Source: Antarctobacter sediminis
GTDB lineage: Bacteria > Pseudomonadota > Alphaproteobacteria > Rhodobacterales > Rhodobacteraceae
Length of the DNA: 34,322 nt
Assembly: GCF_019218285.1 (NCBI RefSeq)
Contig: NZ_JAHUZG010000011.1
Span: forward strand, 1-34,322
Reading direction: 5' to 3'
Shown here: positions 26,886 to 34,322 of the stretch, piece by piece
How positions within the stretch are numbered: the first letter of the stretch is position 1
Layout: every line of letters starts with the position of its first letter
The notes under the pieces: model-generated
Told to the model about the DNA's origin: nothing
The model's input: the letters and a program-made list of their open reading frames with translations, nothing else
Database searches by the model: none
Translations under genes and position numbers: made by a program

Positions 26886-27959
26886 ATGACCACCGAATTT
26901 CGGGCCGAACGGCTGATCCTGCACCTGGGCCACGGCAAGACGGGCTCGACCTCGATCCAGCGCTGCCTGCGCAGCTCTGCCCCCCAGTTGATGGCCGCCG
27001 GGGTACTGTTTCCCGACCCCGGACGCCACGACAATCACCAATTGCTGTTCCCGCATCTGCATGGCGACCTGCCCGACGATCCCGTGCAGATGGCTTCATT
27101 GGCGGATACCGTCCAGGAGGCGCGCGCCAATGCCAGCCGCCTGTGGGAGGATCTTCTGACGCAGATCGCCCGGGAGAAGCCCCGCACAATCGTCCTGAGC
27201 TGTGAGAACCAGTTCAGACCGCTGCCGACAGAGGCATTGGCACGGTTGACCGAAAACTGCGCCCGGATCGCCAAACGGACGGATGTTGTGGCCTATCTGC
27301 GCAGCCCTGCCCCCTTTTTCCTGTCGAATGTGCAGCAGGACATCAAGAAACGGCCAGAGTTCCGGCCCATATCCCCCAGCCGCATCCGCGACACGCTGGA
27401 ACCCTTTGTCGATCACGGGCCCGGTCCCGTTCACGCACGCCGCTTTGCGCGCGATCACCTTCTGGGCGGGGATGTCGTGGTTGATTTCGTCAGCCGTTTC
27501 CTGCCCGAACTGGATCCCGATGCGCTGGCACGAGGCAGCGAAGAGGACAATACCTCGGTTTCGGCCGAGGCGATGACACTGTTGCAACAGGTGTTTCGCG
27601 GCACCCGCGAATTGCCCCGACGATATGCCGAGGACAAGAAAGCACTGCGCAAGATCATCGTGGCCATGGATGCCGAGGTTCCCGGTGCCAAACGACCCGG
27701 CCTGTTTCCGCAGGTTCGCGCGATTTGCGAGGCCCGGGTCACCGATCTGGAATGGACCCAACACGCACTGGATGTAAGCTTTCCGGACATGGGCGCACCC
27801 GAAATGCCCCAGCCAGAGGCCGAGGCGCTGTTTTCCGAGTTGCGTGATGTGGCGCAGATCTGTGCCGTTGACGATACCCGTGTCGAGGCGCTGTGGCAGG
27901 CCAGCCTGTCACGCGCCAAGGCAAGGTCCCGCCCGTGGTCGCGGCTGTTCCGCCCATAA
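26886..27959 (+). CDS. Sulfotransferase-like P-loop protein
   Basis: A 357-residue cytoplasmic protein. The N-terminal LILHLGHGKTGSTSIQRCL is the 5-prime-phosphosulfate-binding loop of PAPS-dependent sulfotransferases, and VVAYLRSPAPFFLSNVQQ is placed where the 3-prime-phosphate motif should be. Beyond these motifs the sequence is divergent, and no acceptor can be named; glycan or lipid sulfation are possibilities. The second half has a long helical region. It follows the HTH gene by 3 bases and is convergent with rimO. Confidence 0.7.
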   Translation: MTTEFRAERLILHLGHGKTGSTSIQRCLRSSAPQLMAAGVLFPDPGRHDNHQLLFPHLHGDLPDDPVQMASLADTVQEARANASRLWEDLLTQIAREKPRTIVLSCENQFRPLPTEALARLTENCARIAKRTDVVAYLRSPAPFFLSNVQQDIKKRPEFRPISPSRIRDTLEPFVDHGPGPVHARRFARDHLLGGDVVVDFVSRFLPELDPDALARGSEEDNTSVSAEAMTLLQQVFRGTRELPRRYAEDKKALRKIIVAMDAEVPGAKRPGLFPQVRAICEARVTDLEWTQHALDVSFPDMGAPEMPQPEAEALFSELRDVAQICAVDDTRVEALWQASLSRAKARSRPWSRLFRP

Positions 27960-27971
27960 GGCGGGCAGCGG

Positions 27972-29333
27972 TCAGACCAACCGCCCCCACAGGTCGTATT
28001 CTCCTGTTTCGTCCACTTCGACGGTGACGATCTGTCCCGGTTCCAGTGCCCCGGCCCCCTCGTCGATGAACAGGTTGCCATCGATTTCCGGCGCATCGGC
28101 CTTGGTTCGGCAGGTGGCGACGCCCTCTTCATCCACCTCATCGACGATGACCTCGATCCGCTGGCCCAGTCTGGCGGCCAGCTTGGCTTCGGAAATCGCT
28201 TGCGCCTTTTCCATGAACCGCGCCCAGCGTTCGGCCTTGATCTCTTCGGGCACGTGATCGGGCAGCGCATTGGCCCGCGCCCCCGCAACGTTTTCGTATT
28301 GAAAGCAGCCGACACGGTCCAGTTGCGCCTCGTCCAGCCAGTCCAGCAGAGTTTGGAACTCCTCCTCGGTCTCGCCCGGATAACCAACGATAAAGGTCGA
28401 TCGCAGGGTGATTTCAGGGCAAATCGCGCGCCAAGCGGCGATTTCATCCAGCGTGCGGGTGGCCGCCGCAGGCCGCGCCATGCGGCGCAGCGTGTCCGGG
28501 TGGGCGTGCTGGAACGGAATGTCGAGATAGGGCAAAACAAGCCCCTCGGCCATCATCGGGATCAGCTCGCGCACGTAGGGATAAGGATAGACGTAATGCA
28601 TCCGCACCCAAGCGCCGAGCGACCCGAGGTCGCGTGCAAGGTCAAGCAGCGGGAACTTGGATTCGCGGTCTTTCCAGTCGGTGCCATAGGCGCTGGTATC
28701 CTGACTGATGACCAGCAGTTCCTTCACCCCGGCCTCGACCAGCTTTTCCGCCTCGCGCAGCACGGCGCGGTGCGGGCGGCTGACCAGTTTGCCGCGCATG
28801 TCGGGGATCACGCAGAACTTGCAGGCGTGATTGCAGCCTTCTGAAATCTTCAGATAGCTGAAATGGCGCGGGGTCAGGCTAACACCGCTGGCGGGCAGCA
28901 GGTCGATGAAAGGGTCCGGATCGGGCGGAACGGCGGCATGGACCGCGTCCAGCACCTGTTCATATTGATGCGGGCCGGTGACAGCCAGCACCTTGGGATG
29001 CGCGCCCGTGATATACTCGGGTTCGGCCCCAAGGCAGCCGGTGACGATCACGCGGCCGTTCTCGTTCAGCGCCTCGCCGATGGCCTCAAGGCTTTCGGCC
29101 TTGGCGCTGTCCAGAAACCCGCAGGTGTTGACGATCACCGCATCGGCGCCGGAATAATCCGGAGAGATGCCATAGCCCTCGGCCCGCAGGCGGGTCAGGA
29201 TACGCTCGCTGTCCACCAGCGCCTTGGGGCAGCCAAGGCTGACCATGCCAATGGTTGGCTGGCCGGGGCGGGCGGTTTCGGTCACGCGCGCGCGGGCAAG
29301 GTCCGGGCGCAAGTCAGGAGGATTCTGGGTCAT
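27972..29333 (-). CDS. rimO: Ribosomal protein S12 methylthiotransferase RimO
   Basis: A 453-residue radical-SAM enzyme that adds a methylthio group to the conserved aspartate of ribosomal protein S12. The N-terminal cluster cysteines are Cys35, Cys71 and Cys100. The radical-SAM triad is Cys167, Cys171 and Cys174 in GCNHACKFC. The C-terminal TRAM domain is present (about 385-453). The [11 protein letters not shown] motif separates RimO from MiaB. The ribosome site is weak. It is convergent with the sulfotransferase-like gene, 12 bases apart, and divergent from the small orphan at 29379. Confidence 0.97.
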   Translation of the reverse strand: MTQNPPDLRPDLARARVTETARPGQPTIGMVSLGCPKALVDSERILTRLRAEGYGISPDYSGADAVIVNTCGFLDSAKAESLEAIGEALNENGRVIVTGCLGAEPEYITGAHPKVLAVTGPHQYEQVLDAVHAAVPPDPDPFIDLLPASGVSLTPRHFSYLKISEGCNHACKFCVIPDMRGKLVSRPHRAVLREAEKLVEAGVKELLVISQDTSAYGTDWKDRESKFPLLDLARDLGSLGAWVRMHYVYPYPYVRELIPMMAEGLVLPYLDIPFQHAHPDTLRRMARPAAATRTLDEIAAWRAICPEITLRSTFIVGYPGETEEEFQTLLDWLDEAQLDRVGCFQYENVAGARANALPDHVPEEIKAERWARFMEKAQAISEAKLAARLGQRIEVIVDEVDEEGVATCRTKADAPEIDGNLFIDEGAGALEPGQIVTVEVDETGEYDLWGRLV

Positions 29334-29378
29334 GGCGCGTCATAGCGTGGCAAGGGCAATTGGGGAAGGTGGCAGGTG

Positions 29379-29624
29379 ATGGGCTGGCAACATCTGGAAC
29401 GGATCGCCGGAGCAGAGGACGGACTGCACGTAGATATCGAAAGCGATGGCGCAGGGCAGTTTCGATACGTATTTTGCAGTTGGATGCCCGCCGGGCCAGA
29501 AGATGAGGGCGCACTTGGCGATGGCTTTTGGATGGCCCAGGAGGTTTCGGGCCGCTACGGCTGGCTGGACACATGCCGGACAGACGCAAAACGCGCCCTG
29601 CAACTGCGGGGCGCGTCTGAATAG
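29379..29624 (+). CDS. Small hypothetical protein
   Basis: An 81-residue frame beginning ATG at 29379 (a GTG one codon earlier is also possible) with GGAAGG 9 bases upstream. It has many aromatic and acidic residues (YVFCSWMPAG, WMAQEVSGRYGWLD) and no known domain. It fills the gap between rimO and gcrA on the free strand, so it is plausible but unproven. Its 3-prime end contains a GC-rich 8-bp inverted repeat (29591-29598 with 29609-29616) that may help end transcription before the convergent gcrA. Confidence 0.5.
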   Translation: MGWQHLERIAGAEDGLHVDIESDGAGQFRYVFCSWMPAGPEDEGALGDGFWMAQEVSGRYGWLDTCRTDAKRALQLRGASE

Positions 29625-29644
29625 CTGATGATCGTTGGCCAGTA

Positions 29645-30241
29645 TCAGCGGCGGCGGTCGCGCCGCGCGCTCATCGGCTGGAAGGCCACGCCGACATGGG
29701 CCTCGCAATAGGGTTTGCCCTGCTGAACGGGCAGACCGCAGAACCAGAAATCCTCGGTCGCGGGGTCGCCCACGGGCCATTTGCAGGTCCGCTCGGTCAG
29801 CTCCATCAGGGTCAGCTTCTTGGATTTCTTCTCGACCTCGTTGACCTTGGCCAGCGCCTCGGGGCTGATCTCGTTGGTCGAGGGCTGCGGCGGCAGCGGT
29901 TGACCGGCCGGGATGATCTGCTTGCGGGCCGGGCTGACCGCCGGGGTGGCGGCCACTGCCTGCGCGGGTTTGGGTTCCGGCGCGGGTTCGGGCTTGTTGG
30001 CCGCAGGCGCAGGTTTCGGCGCAGGCTTGGCCTTGGCTGCCGCGGGCTGCGGTTTGGGCTCGGGCTTGGCTTCGGTCGCGGCGGGCGCGGCGCCGGCGCG
30101 GTTCGACAAACCGAGGCGGTGAACCTTGCCAATCACGGCGTTGCGCGTCACCCCGCCCAGTTCCTTTGCGATCTGGCTGGCAGACTGGCCTTCCGACCAC
30201 ATCTTCTTGAGCAGTTCAACGCGTTCATCGGTCCACGACAT
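29645..30241 (-). CDS. gcrA: Cell-cycle regulator GcrA
   Basis: A 198-residue GcrA. The N-terminal 1-48 is the conserved DNA-binding helix block (MSWTDERVELLKKMWSEG, then SASQIAKELGGVTRNAVIGK). A long Ala/Pro/Lys-rich linker (about 49-130) is followed by the C-terminal sigma-70-binding domain with TCKWPVGDP, FCGLP and PYCEAHVGVAFQP. GcrA acts with the methyltransferase CcrM: it binds RNA polymerase and boosts promoters carrying methylated GANTC. The C-terminal cysteine/histidine set is intact. The repetitive linker is longer than in some relatives. Confidence 0.95.
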   Translation of the reverse strand: MSWTDERVELLKKMWSEGQSASQIAKELGGVTRNAVIGKVHRLGLSNRAGAAPAATEAKPEPKPQPAAAKAKPAPKPAPAANKPEPAPEPKPAQAVAATPAVSPARKQIIPAGQPLPPQPSTNEISPEALAKVNEVEKKSKKLTLMELTERTCKWPVGDPATEDFWFCGLPVQQGKPYCEAHVGVAFQPMSARRDRRR

Positions 30242-30359
30242 GAGGCATCCTCAGCGAAAAAAGCGGCCACGTAGTGGGGCCGCCTGATGTTTCCTTGGGT
30301 GGCCCTATTTTAATCATGAACGCAGCAGTTACAAGGCGGCGAGCAGAAATGGAGTCACC

Positions 30360-31169
30360 ATGTCAGATCAATTTGCCTATGAACCCGGCGCCCGTCGTTT
30401 CGGACGTGTCAACTGGCTGGGATTTTACACCCTCTGCAAGCGCGAGATCCTGCGTTTCACCAATGTCTGGACCCAGACCCTGCTGGCGCCTCTGGTGACC
30501 GCGGGCCTGTTCCTGATGATCTTTACCATCGCCATCGGCCCCCAGCGGGGTGAGGTCATGGGTGTGCCCTTTACCACCTTCATCGCGCCGGGAATCCTCA
30601 TGATGACGGTGATCCAGAATGCCTTTGCCAACACATCCAGTTCCCTGATGATCTCAAAGGTTCAGGGAAACATCGTTGATACCTTGATGCCGCCCTTGTC
30701 CGCAGGCGAAGTGGTTCTGGGATATGTCATCGGCGGCACAATCCGGGGCCTCTGCGTGGCGGTGGCCCTTTTGGTGACCTTTGCCGTGGCGCTGGGGATC
30801 GTTCCACAGGCACCATTGGTCACTTTGGCCTTTGTGACATTGGGTGCGGCCTTCCTGTCGGCTCTTGGATTGATCGCGGCAATCTTTTCGCAGAAATTCG
30901 ATCAGATGGCGGCAATCACAAATTTCATCATCACGCCCCTGGCCTTTTTGTCCGGCACTTTCTACTCGGTCGAGGCCCTGCCAAAAGGATTGTATCAGGT
31001 AACGCACCTCAACCCGGTCTTTTACCTGATCGACGGAGCACGCTGGGGGGTGATCGGCGTATCGGACACCGGGCCTGCGGTAGGATTTGCCGTGGCCCTT
31101 CTGGCAACCCTTGCGGCATGCCTTGCCGCATGGGCGCTGTTCCGACGGGGAACCCGGCTGAAATCGTGA
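30360..31169 (+). CDS. ABC-2 type transport permease
   Basis: A 269-residue membrane protein of the ABC-2/NodJ group, with about 6 hydrophobic segments. The signature NPVFYLIDGARWGVIGVSD lies near the C-terminus and PGILMMTVIQNAFANTSSSL in the first half. Such proteins export lipids, glycans or drugs together with a separate ATPase. No ATPase gene is next to it in this window: gcrA lies upstream on the other strand, and non-coding sequence then trpS lie downstream. The ATG at 30360 follows GGAG. A strong terminator follows about 150 bases after the stop. Confidence 0.88.
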   Translation: MSDQFAYEPGARRFGRVNWLGFYTLCKREILRFTNVWTQTLLAPLVTAGLFLMIFTIAIGPQRGEVMGVPFTTFIAPGILMMTVIQNAFANTSSSLMISKVQGNIVDTLMPPLSAGEVVLGYVIGGTIRGLCVAVALLVTFAVALGIVPQAPLVTLAFVTLGAAFLSALGLIAAIFSQKFDQMAAITNFIITPLAFLSGTFYSVEALPKGLYQVTHLNPVFYLIDGARWGVIGVSDTGPAVGFAVALLATLAACLAAWALFRRGTRLKS

Positions 31170-31490
31170 TCGTGGCCGTCGCCCGACCTCGGCGATCAGG
31201 TCGGGCTTGGCAAAGACATGTGGTTTTGCGGCTGGTGTCTTGGGTCTTGGGACCTGTGTTTGGGCGAGTTTGAGGTTCGACGCTTTTTGTGTCTGTTGAG
31301 ATTTCGCACGTATGTCAGCCGCGCCCCAATCGGGCGCGGCTTGGTTTTTATCCGGTTTCGAAGGCTCGTCGCGAACGAGACCGGGACACACTGGTTCGGG
31401 CGTCAGCGCCCCACCCATCGCGAAACACTGTCGTCAGCTTGGTGACAGGCGGTTGTGGAGCCTTGATCCGGCCCGTCCCTCGCCCCCGAA
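31170..31490. other. Gene-free, structured 321-base region
   Basis: No gene is supported here. It holds the terminator at 31317-31349. A second stem, 9 bp with one G-T pair, lies at 31352-31360 with 31376-31384, and there are further short stems (GGGCG-TCAG-CGCCC near 31400). The stretch before the terminator has a different look from the neighbouring genes, with T/G-rich runs. It could hold a small RNA or be the leftover of lost genes at the border of the accessory end. Confidence 0.4.
31317..31349 (+). terminator. Rho-independent terminator downstream of the ABC-2 permease
   Basis: A perfect 10-bp stem (31317-31326 with 31332-31341), a 5-base loop, then TGGTTTTT. The distance from the permease stop (about 150 bases) leaves room for a long 3-prime end or a small RNA. 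Confidence 0.85.
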
Positions 31491-32492
31491 CTACAACTGG
31501 AACAGACCCAAGGCATTCACCACCTCGTGCTTTGTTGCCTCGGTGCGCTCTCGCGCCCGTTCCGTGCCCTCTTTGATCACCTCAAGAACGTAGCCACGAT
31601 CTTCGGACAGCTGCGCCCTGCGCTTGCGGATTGGGGCAATTAGCTCCTGAAGGATGCCTTCCAGACGCGCCTTGATATTGCCATCTCCAAGCCCGCCGCG
31701 CTGATAGTGCGCCTTGAGGTCGGCAAGCCCGTCCTGATCCGGGTCGAAGGCATCGAGATAGCTAAAGACAACATTGCCCTCGACACAGCCCGGGTCCTCG
31801 ACACGCAGGTGGTTGGGATCGGTGAACATCGCCCGGACGGAATTTCGGATTTCCGATGGTGACGCGGAGAGCGCAATGGCGTTGCCACCGGATTTCGACA
31901 TCTTGGCCTTGCCGTCGACGCCTGGCAACCGGCCCGCCTTCGGGATAATCGCCTGAGCCTCCGGCAACACGGCGCAGCCCGCGGTTGCGTTGATGCGCCG
32001 CACGATCTCGTTCGTTTGCTCGATGAGCGGGGCCTGGTCCTCGCCGACCGGCACAACCGTCGCCTTGAAAGCGGTAATGTCCGCCGCCTGCGCCGCCGGA
32101 TAACAGAGAAATCCGGCAGGAATGTCGCGCCCGAATCCACGCGCGCGGATTTCGTCCTTGATCGTCGGGTTCCGTTCAAGCCGCGCCACGGTGACGAAGT
32201 TGAGGTAAAGCATCGACAGTTCGGCCAGTGCGGGAAGATGCGATTGCAGACAGATCGTGGTGCGAGCGGGATCAATGCCCACGGCCAGATAGTCCAGCGC
32301 GACTTCGATCACGTTGCGCCGCACCTTCTCCGTATCATGCGCGTTGTCGGTCAGCGCCTGGGTATCCGCAAGCAGCAGGAATTGCTCGTGTGTGTCTTGG
32401 TATCGCAGCCGGTTGGCCAGCGAGCCGGCATAGTGCCCGATGTGCAGCGGCCCGGTGGTGCGGTCACCTGTCAGAATGGTTGGTCTGTTCAT
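31491..32492 (-). CDS. trpS: Tryptophanyl-tRNA synthetase, auxiliary (TrpRS II-like)
   Basis: A 333-residue class I synthetase that joins tryptophan to its tRNA. HIGH is intact at residues 17-20 in TGPLHIGHYAGS and KMSKS at 197-201 in GKAKMSKSGGN. The N-terminal TILTGDRTTGPLHIGHYAGS, LLADTQALTDN and DPGCVEGNVVFSYLDAFDPD resemble from memory the auxiliary TrpRS II of Deinococcus and Gram-positive enzymes, rather than the FSGIQPSG type, so I expect another, house-keeping trpS elsewhere. The ATG at 32492 was chosen because the protein family starts here; the open frame upstream runs through the attenuator. The gene is controlled by a leader peptide and terminator (see those entries) and is flanked by IS66 remains. 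Confidence 0.93.
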   Translation of the reverse strand: MNRPTILTGDRTTGPLHIGHYAGSLANRLRYQDTHEQFLLLADTQALTDNAHDTEKVRRNVIEVALDYLAVGIDPARTTICLQSHLPALAELSMLYLNFVTVARLERNPTIKDEIRARGFGRDIPAGFLCYPAAQAADITAFKATVVPVGEDQAPLIEQTNEIVRRINATAGCAVLPEAQAIIPKAGRLPGVDGKAKMSKSGGNAIALSASPSEIRNSVRAMFTDPNHLRVEDPGCVEGNVVFSYLDAFDPDQDGLADLKAHYQRGGLGDGNIKARLEGILQELIAPIRKRRAQLSEDRGYVLEVIKEGTERARERTEATKHEVVNALGLFQL

Positions 32493-32537
32493 TTTACGTC
32501 TTCTCTTGAAAAGAGAGGCCGCGCATCGGGAAGCTTG

Positions 32538-32615
32538 GAAAACAAAAGGCCGCCCTCGCGGCGGCCTCGGAATACGATCGGTCATCCAGCCACCTTGTCA
32601 GGAGGCCAGCCACCA
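32538..32615 (-). promoter_or_regulatory. Transcription attenuator of trpS
   Basis: Read on the minus strand. Region 1 (32609-32600, CTGGCCTCCT, inside the leader frame and its stop) pairs with region 2 (32595-32586, AGGTGGCTGG) across a GACA loop. Region 2 (GGTGGCT) can instead pair with region 3 (GGCCGCC). Region 3 (32567-32560) pairs with region 4 (32554-32547) in a perfect 8-bp stem AGGCCGCC/GGCGGCCT followed by TTTTGTTTT, a terminator. A ribosome stalled at the Trp codons just upstream would mask region 1 and free region 2 for antitermination. GGTGGCTGG occurs twice, 20 bases apart. Pairings were found by eye, not by energy calculation. Confidence 0.82.
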
Positions 32616-32645
32616 AGTGATTGCGATGATTGTCGTGTTTTCCAT
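32598..32645 (-). CDS. Tryptophan leader peptide of trpS (MENTTIIAITWWLAS)
   Basis: A 15-codon frame, ATG at 32645 to TGA at 32598, with tandem UGG codons at residues 11-12 (Trp-Trp) just before the region 1 hairpin sequence. This is the design of a trp leader peptide: the pace of translation through the two Trp codons senses charged tRNA-Trp. It lies 105 bases upstream of trpS and directly downstream of a promoter-like sequence. It was too short to count as a normal gene but its place and codons make it convincing. No good ribosome site precedes it. Confidence 0.82.
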   Translation of the reverse strand: MENTTIIAITWWLAS

Positions 32646-32652
32646 GTGAAGA

Positions 32653-32681
32653 TCTCTATCGACGGCGAAGGCACTCGTCAA
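32653..32681 (-). promoter_or_regulatory. Putative promoter of the trpL-trpS transcript
   Basis: On the minus strand TTGACG (32681-32676) and TAGAGA (32658-32653) are separated by exactly 17 bases, close to the -35 and a weak -10. The -10 ends 7 bases before the leader ATG, so the RNA would start at or next to the AUG, giving a leaderless leader mRNA. Confidence 0.55.
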
Positions 32682-32857
32682 TCAACTGGCGGCGCCGAGG
32701 GCGGGATTCGTAACCGGTGTCCCGGCCCCACGTTGTAGCCTCCATCCGGTGCTGCGAGATCTTGCTCACCTCAGAGTGGGGAGTGCGTTTCGCAATGTGC
32801 GCTACAAATTCGTTTCTCAAATCGTTGGGCGTGGAGATCTACGCGTCGGGTCACGCC

Positions 32858-33052
32858 ATGCTGATGCCCTCGCAGCGCGTCCGGATACTGGTGGCGACAA
32901 AGCCGATGGATTTCCGCAAAGGCCATGACGGCCTGGCATCGCTGGTGCAGTCAGCGCTGGCGGAAGATCCGTCCACCGGCACGGTCTTTGTGTTCCGCGC
33001 CAAACGGGCGGACAGGTTGAGATCCTTTTCTGGGACGGCAGCGGACTTGTGA
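32858..33052 (+). pseudogene. IS66 TnpB-like fragment, frameshifted
   Basis: The frame reads MLMPSQRVRILVATKPMDFR, then KGHDGLASLVQ and VFVFRAKRADRL, the typical IS66 TnpB (Orf2) pattern. It goes out of frame at about 33015, where the next frame continues EILFWDGSGLV. It then meets transposase sequence instead of the rest of TnpB. The ATG at 32858 (or 32864) is the family start. About half of a normal TnpB (about 115 residues) remains before the frameshift; it cannot be functional. Confidence 0.8.
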
Positions 33053-33059
33053 CGGCTTA

Positions 33060-33888
33060 CAGGCGGCTGGCCGAGCACCTGAAAGGGACGGGCAAGCTGT
33101 TCATGGACGAGACCACGGCGCCGGTCCTGGACCCGGGCCGCGGCCGGACAAAGACCAGGTATCTCTGGGCGCTGGCCCGAGACGACAGGGGATGGAGCGG
33201 CGATGACCCGCCCGGCGTGGTCTTCACCTATGCCCCGGGCTGAACGCGGAACAGATCCTGCAGGGCTTCGATAGCATCCTGCAGCTGGACGGATACAACC
33301 GGCTGACGCGCCCTCGCGGAAGTGCGGCGCGCCGGTCACCGTCCCGCCTTGCTGGGCGCTTGCCCGCAGGAAGCTGAAGGAAGTCTTCGACCGTGACGGA
33401 TCGGAGATCGCCGCCGAGGGGCTGGGCCGGATTGCGGAGCTCTACGAATCGAGGGTGAGATCCGCGGTATGGGCCCCGGCCAGCGGCTGACCGCCCGGCA
33501 GACCCGCACAGCGCCGCTGGTCACCGGGTTCGGAGAATGGCTGCAGAGCCAGCGCCGCCGAGTCTCCTCAAAGTCGCGTCTCGGAGAGAGGCTGGCCTAC
33601 ATCCACCGTCAGTGGGACGGGCTGCAGACCTTCCTCCGCGACGGCCGCGTCGGGATCGACTCCAATGCTGTCGAGAACCTGATCCGCCCTATCGCCCTCA
33701 CAAAAAAGAACGCCCTCTTCGCCGGGCATGATGAAGGCGGCCGAGCCTGGGACCGCATCGCTTCACTCATCGCGACGGTGAAGATCAACGGCGTCGAGCC
33801 CTTCGCCACCCTCGACGCCATCACTGCAGGTCACCCCGCCAGCCGGGTCGATGAACTCGTTCCCTGGAACTTCATACAGTCAAGCTGA
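33060..33888 (+). pseudogene. IS66 transposase (TnpC) C-terminal remnant with frameshifts
   Basis: The remains read RRLAEHLKGTGKLFMDETTA, then VLDPGRGRTKTRYLWALARDD, the DDE region of IS66 transposase. It breaks after FTYAPG at the TGA of 33241-33243, then continues in other frames as NAEQILQGFDSILQLDGYNR and RRKLKEVFDRDGSEIAAEGL. Another break follows near 33450, and then the C-terminal domain is recognisable: SKSRLGERLAYIHRQWDGL, DSNAVENLIRPIAL, KKNALFAGHDEGG. It ends at TGA 33886-33888. The N-terminal two thirds of TnpC are absent, as if deleted together with the tnpB end. At least three disruptions make it dead. Confidence 0.85.
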
Positions 33889-33916
33889 TCCCGCGTGAGC
33901 CGGGAGCAACGCTTAC

Positions 33917-34202
33917 AGAGATTCCGGCAACCAAGACAATGCTTGATAGCACTTGCGCCCCAATCCGGACTTTCCCAGTGTTGGCCAAGGGCACAGAGCC
34001 CTCATTATAACATGTCTGGCGATCTGTTGGCCGTTCCGTCGGAGCGTGACAGTGACGGCTATCATCTTTCCCCTGACCTCAGAGTTGCCCGGCGGATGTT
34101 CCTGCCGGACTGCCTTCGGGTCGTGGCTGGCATATCAGAAGGTCTGTTTATACCCGTTCTTTTTTGTTGATGTTTTTTTTGGATATTTTGACTTTGGAAT
34201 GT
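33917..34202. other. Gene-free region between the IS66 end and tRNA-fMet
   Basis: No gene is supported. The strand is open in short frames only, without family sequence. From about 34140 it becomes clearly AT-rich (T runs around 34158-34180), unlike the rest of the window. Confidence 0.4.
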
Positions 34203-34242
34203 CAAAAAGGCCGCGACCCTTTCAGGTGCGGCCTGGTTTTTT
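34203..34242. terminator. Terminator of tRNA-fMet (bidirectional hairpin)
   Basis: A 7-bp stem AGGCCGC/GCGGCCT (34208-34214 with 34228-34234) is flanked by five A on the left and a run of six T on the right. Read on the minus strand it ends in TTTTT and lies just downstream of the tRNA; it could also stop rightward transcripts. Confidence 0.8.
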
Positions 34243-34246
34243 AATT

Positions 34247-34322
<76 letters not shown>

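Larger units (their letters stand above)
32858..33916 (+). mobile_element. Decayed IS66-family element
   Basis: Contains a tnpB-like start joined to the C-terminal part of a tnpC-like transposase with several frame breaks (separate entries). CGCTTAC at 33910-33916 agrees with an IS66 terminal repeat (GTAAGCG read inward), so it is the likely right end. No left end (GTAAGCG) or tnpA was found, so the left side has been lost. Confidence 0.8.

Noticed and set aside
29591-29616. 8-bp GC-rich inverted repeat as terminator of the small gene at 29379
   Set aside because: It lies inside the coding end and no T run follows, so I did not list it as a terminator.
30654-31418. A 254-codon minus-strand frame opposite the ABC-2 permease
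   Set aside because: Shadow of the permease gene and it runs through the terminator at 31317-31349; no protein features.
32493-32585. A longer trpS start at 32585 in the same frame
   Set aside because: The extra residues come from the terminator hairpin and leader region, and the TrpRS family begins at MNRPTILTGD (32492).
33895-34170. A 91-codon plus-strand frame after the IS66 end
   Set aside because: No ribosome site, no recognisable sequence, and unusual composition; left as gene-free.

Overview
The window looks like chromosome from an alphaproteobacterium of the Rhodobacterales (Roseobacter group). The evidence is high GC, the order chvI-chvG-hprK-rapZ-EIIA-ptsH, a GcrA cell-cycle regulator, a short HPr kinase, and an initiator tRNA of alphaproteobacterial type. 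Most genes are ordinary core metabolism, with two accessory stretches: an aromatic-acid (pobA/pca) cluster and a right-hand end carrying an auxiliary tryptophanyl-tRNA synthetase, a decayed IS66 element and tRNA-fMet.

Layout. Positions 1-56 are the last codons of etfA, closed by a strong terminator. Next come a DUF6473-like gene (-) and a divergent 3-hydroxyacyl-CoA dehydrogenase (+). From 8276 down to 2008 a long leftward block holds chvI, chvG, hprK, rapZ, a PTS EIIA of the mannose family, ptsH, an acyltransferase and an enoyl-ACP-reductase-like SDR. This is the regulatory PTS joined to the ChvG/ChvI two-component system. pckA is divergent from chvI. Positions 10298-13962 hold a BCCT transporter, a small membrane protein, an AraC regulator and a periplasmic DUF3859 protein. 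Positions 14013-18957 hold pobA-pcaC-pcaH-pcaG-BKACE (-) with divergent pcaQ (+). Together these convert 4-hydroxybenzoate to protocatechuate, open the ring and carry out later steps; pcaB, pcaD and pcaIJF are not in the window. Then follow a YbjN protein, a secreted tannase/feruloyl-esterase-like enzyme, proC, csaA, a KAS III-like enzyme, an MFS transporter, a PPOX flavoprotein, tdk, an HTH protein with a sulfotransferase-like partner, rimO, a small orphan, gcrA and an ABC-2 permease.

The most interesting region is 31491-32681 on the minus strand. A TrpRS of the auxiliary TrpRS II type is preceded by a 15-codon reading frame (MENTTIIAITWWLAS) with tandem Trp codons. This is followed by mutually exclusive hairpins and a U-tract terminator just before trpS. 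It reads as a classical ribosome-mediated transcription attenuator controlling an aminoacyl-tRNA synthetase, and a plausible promoter would start the RNA at or next to the leader AUG. I read this from sequence only; no search or folding program was run.
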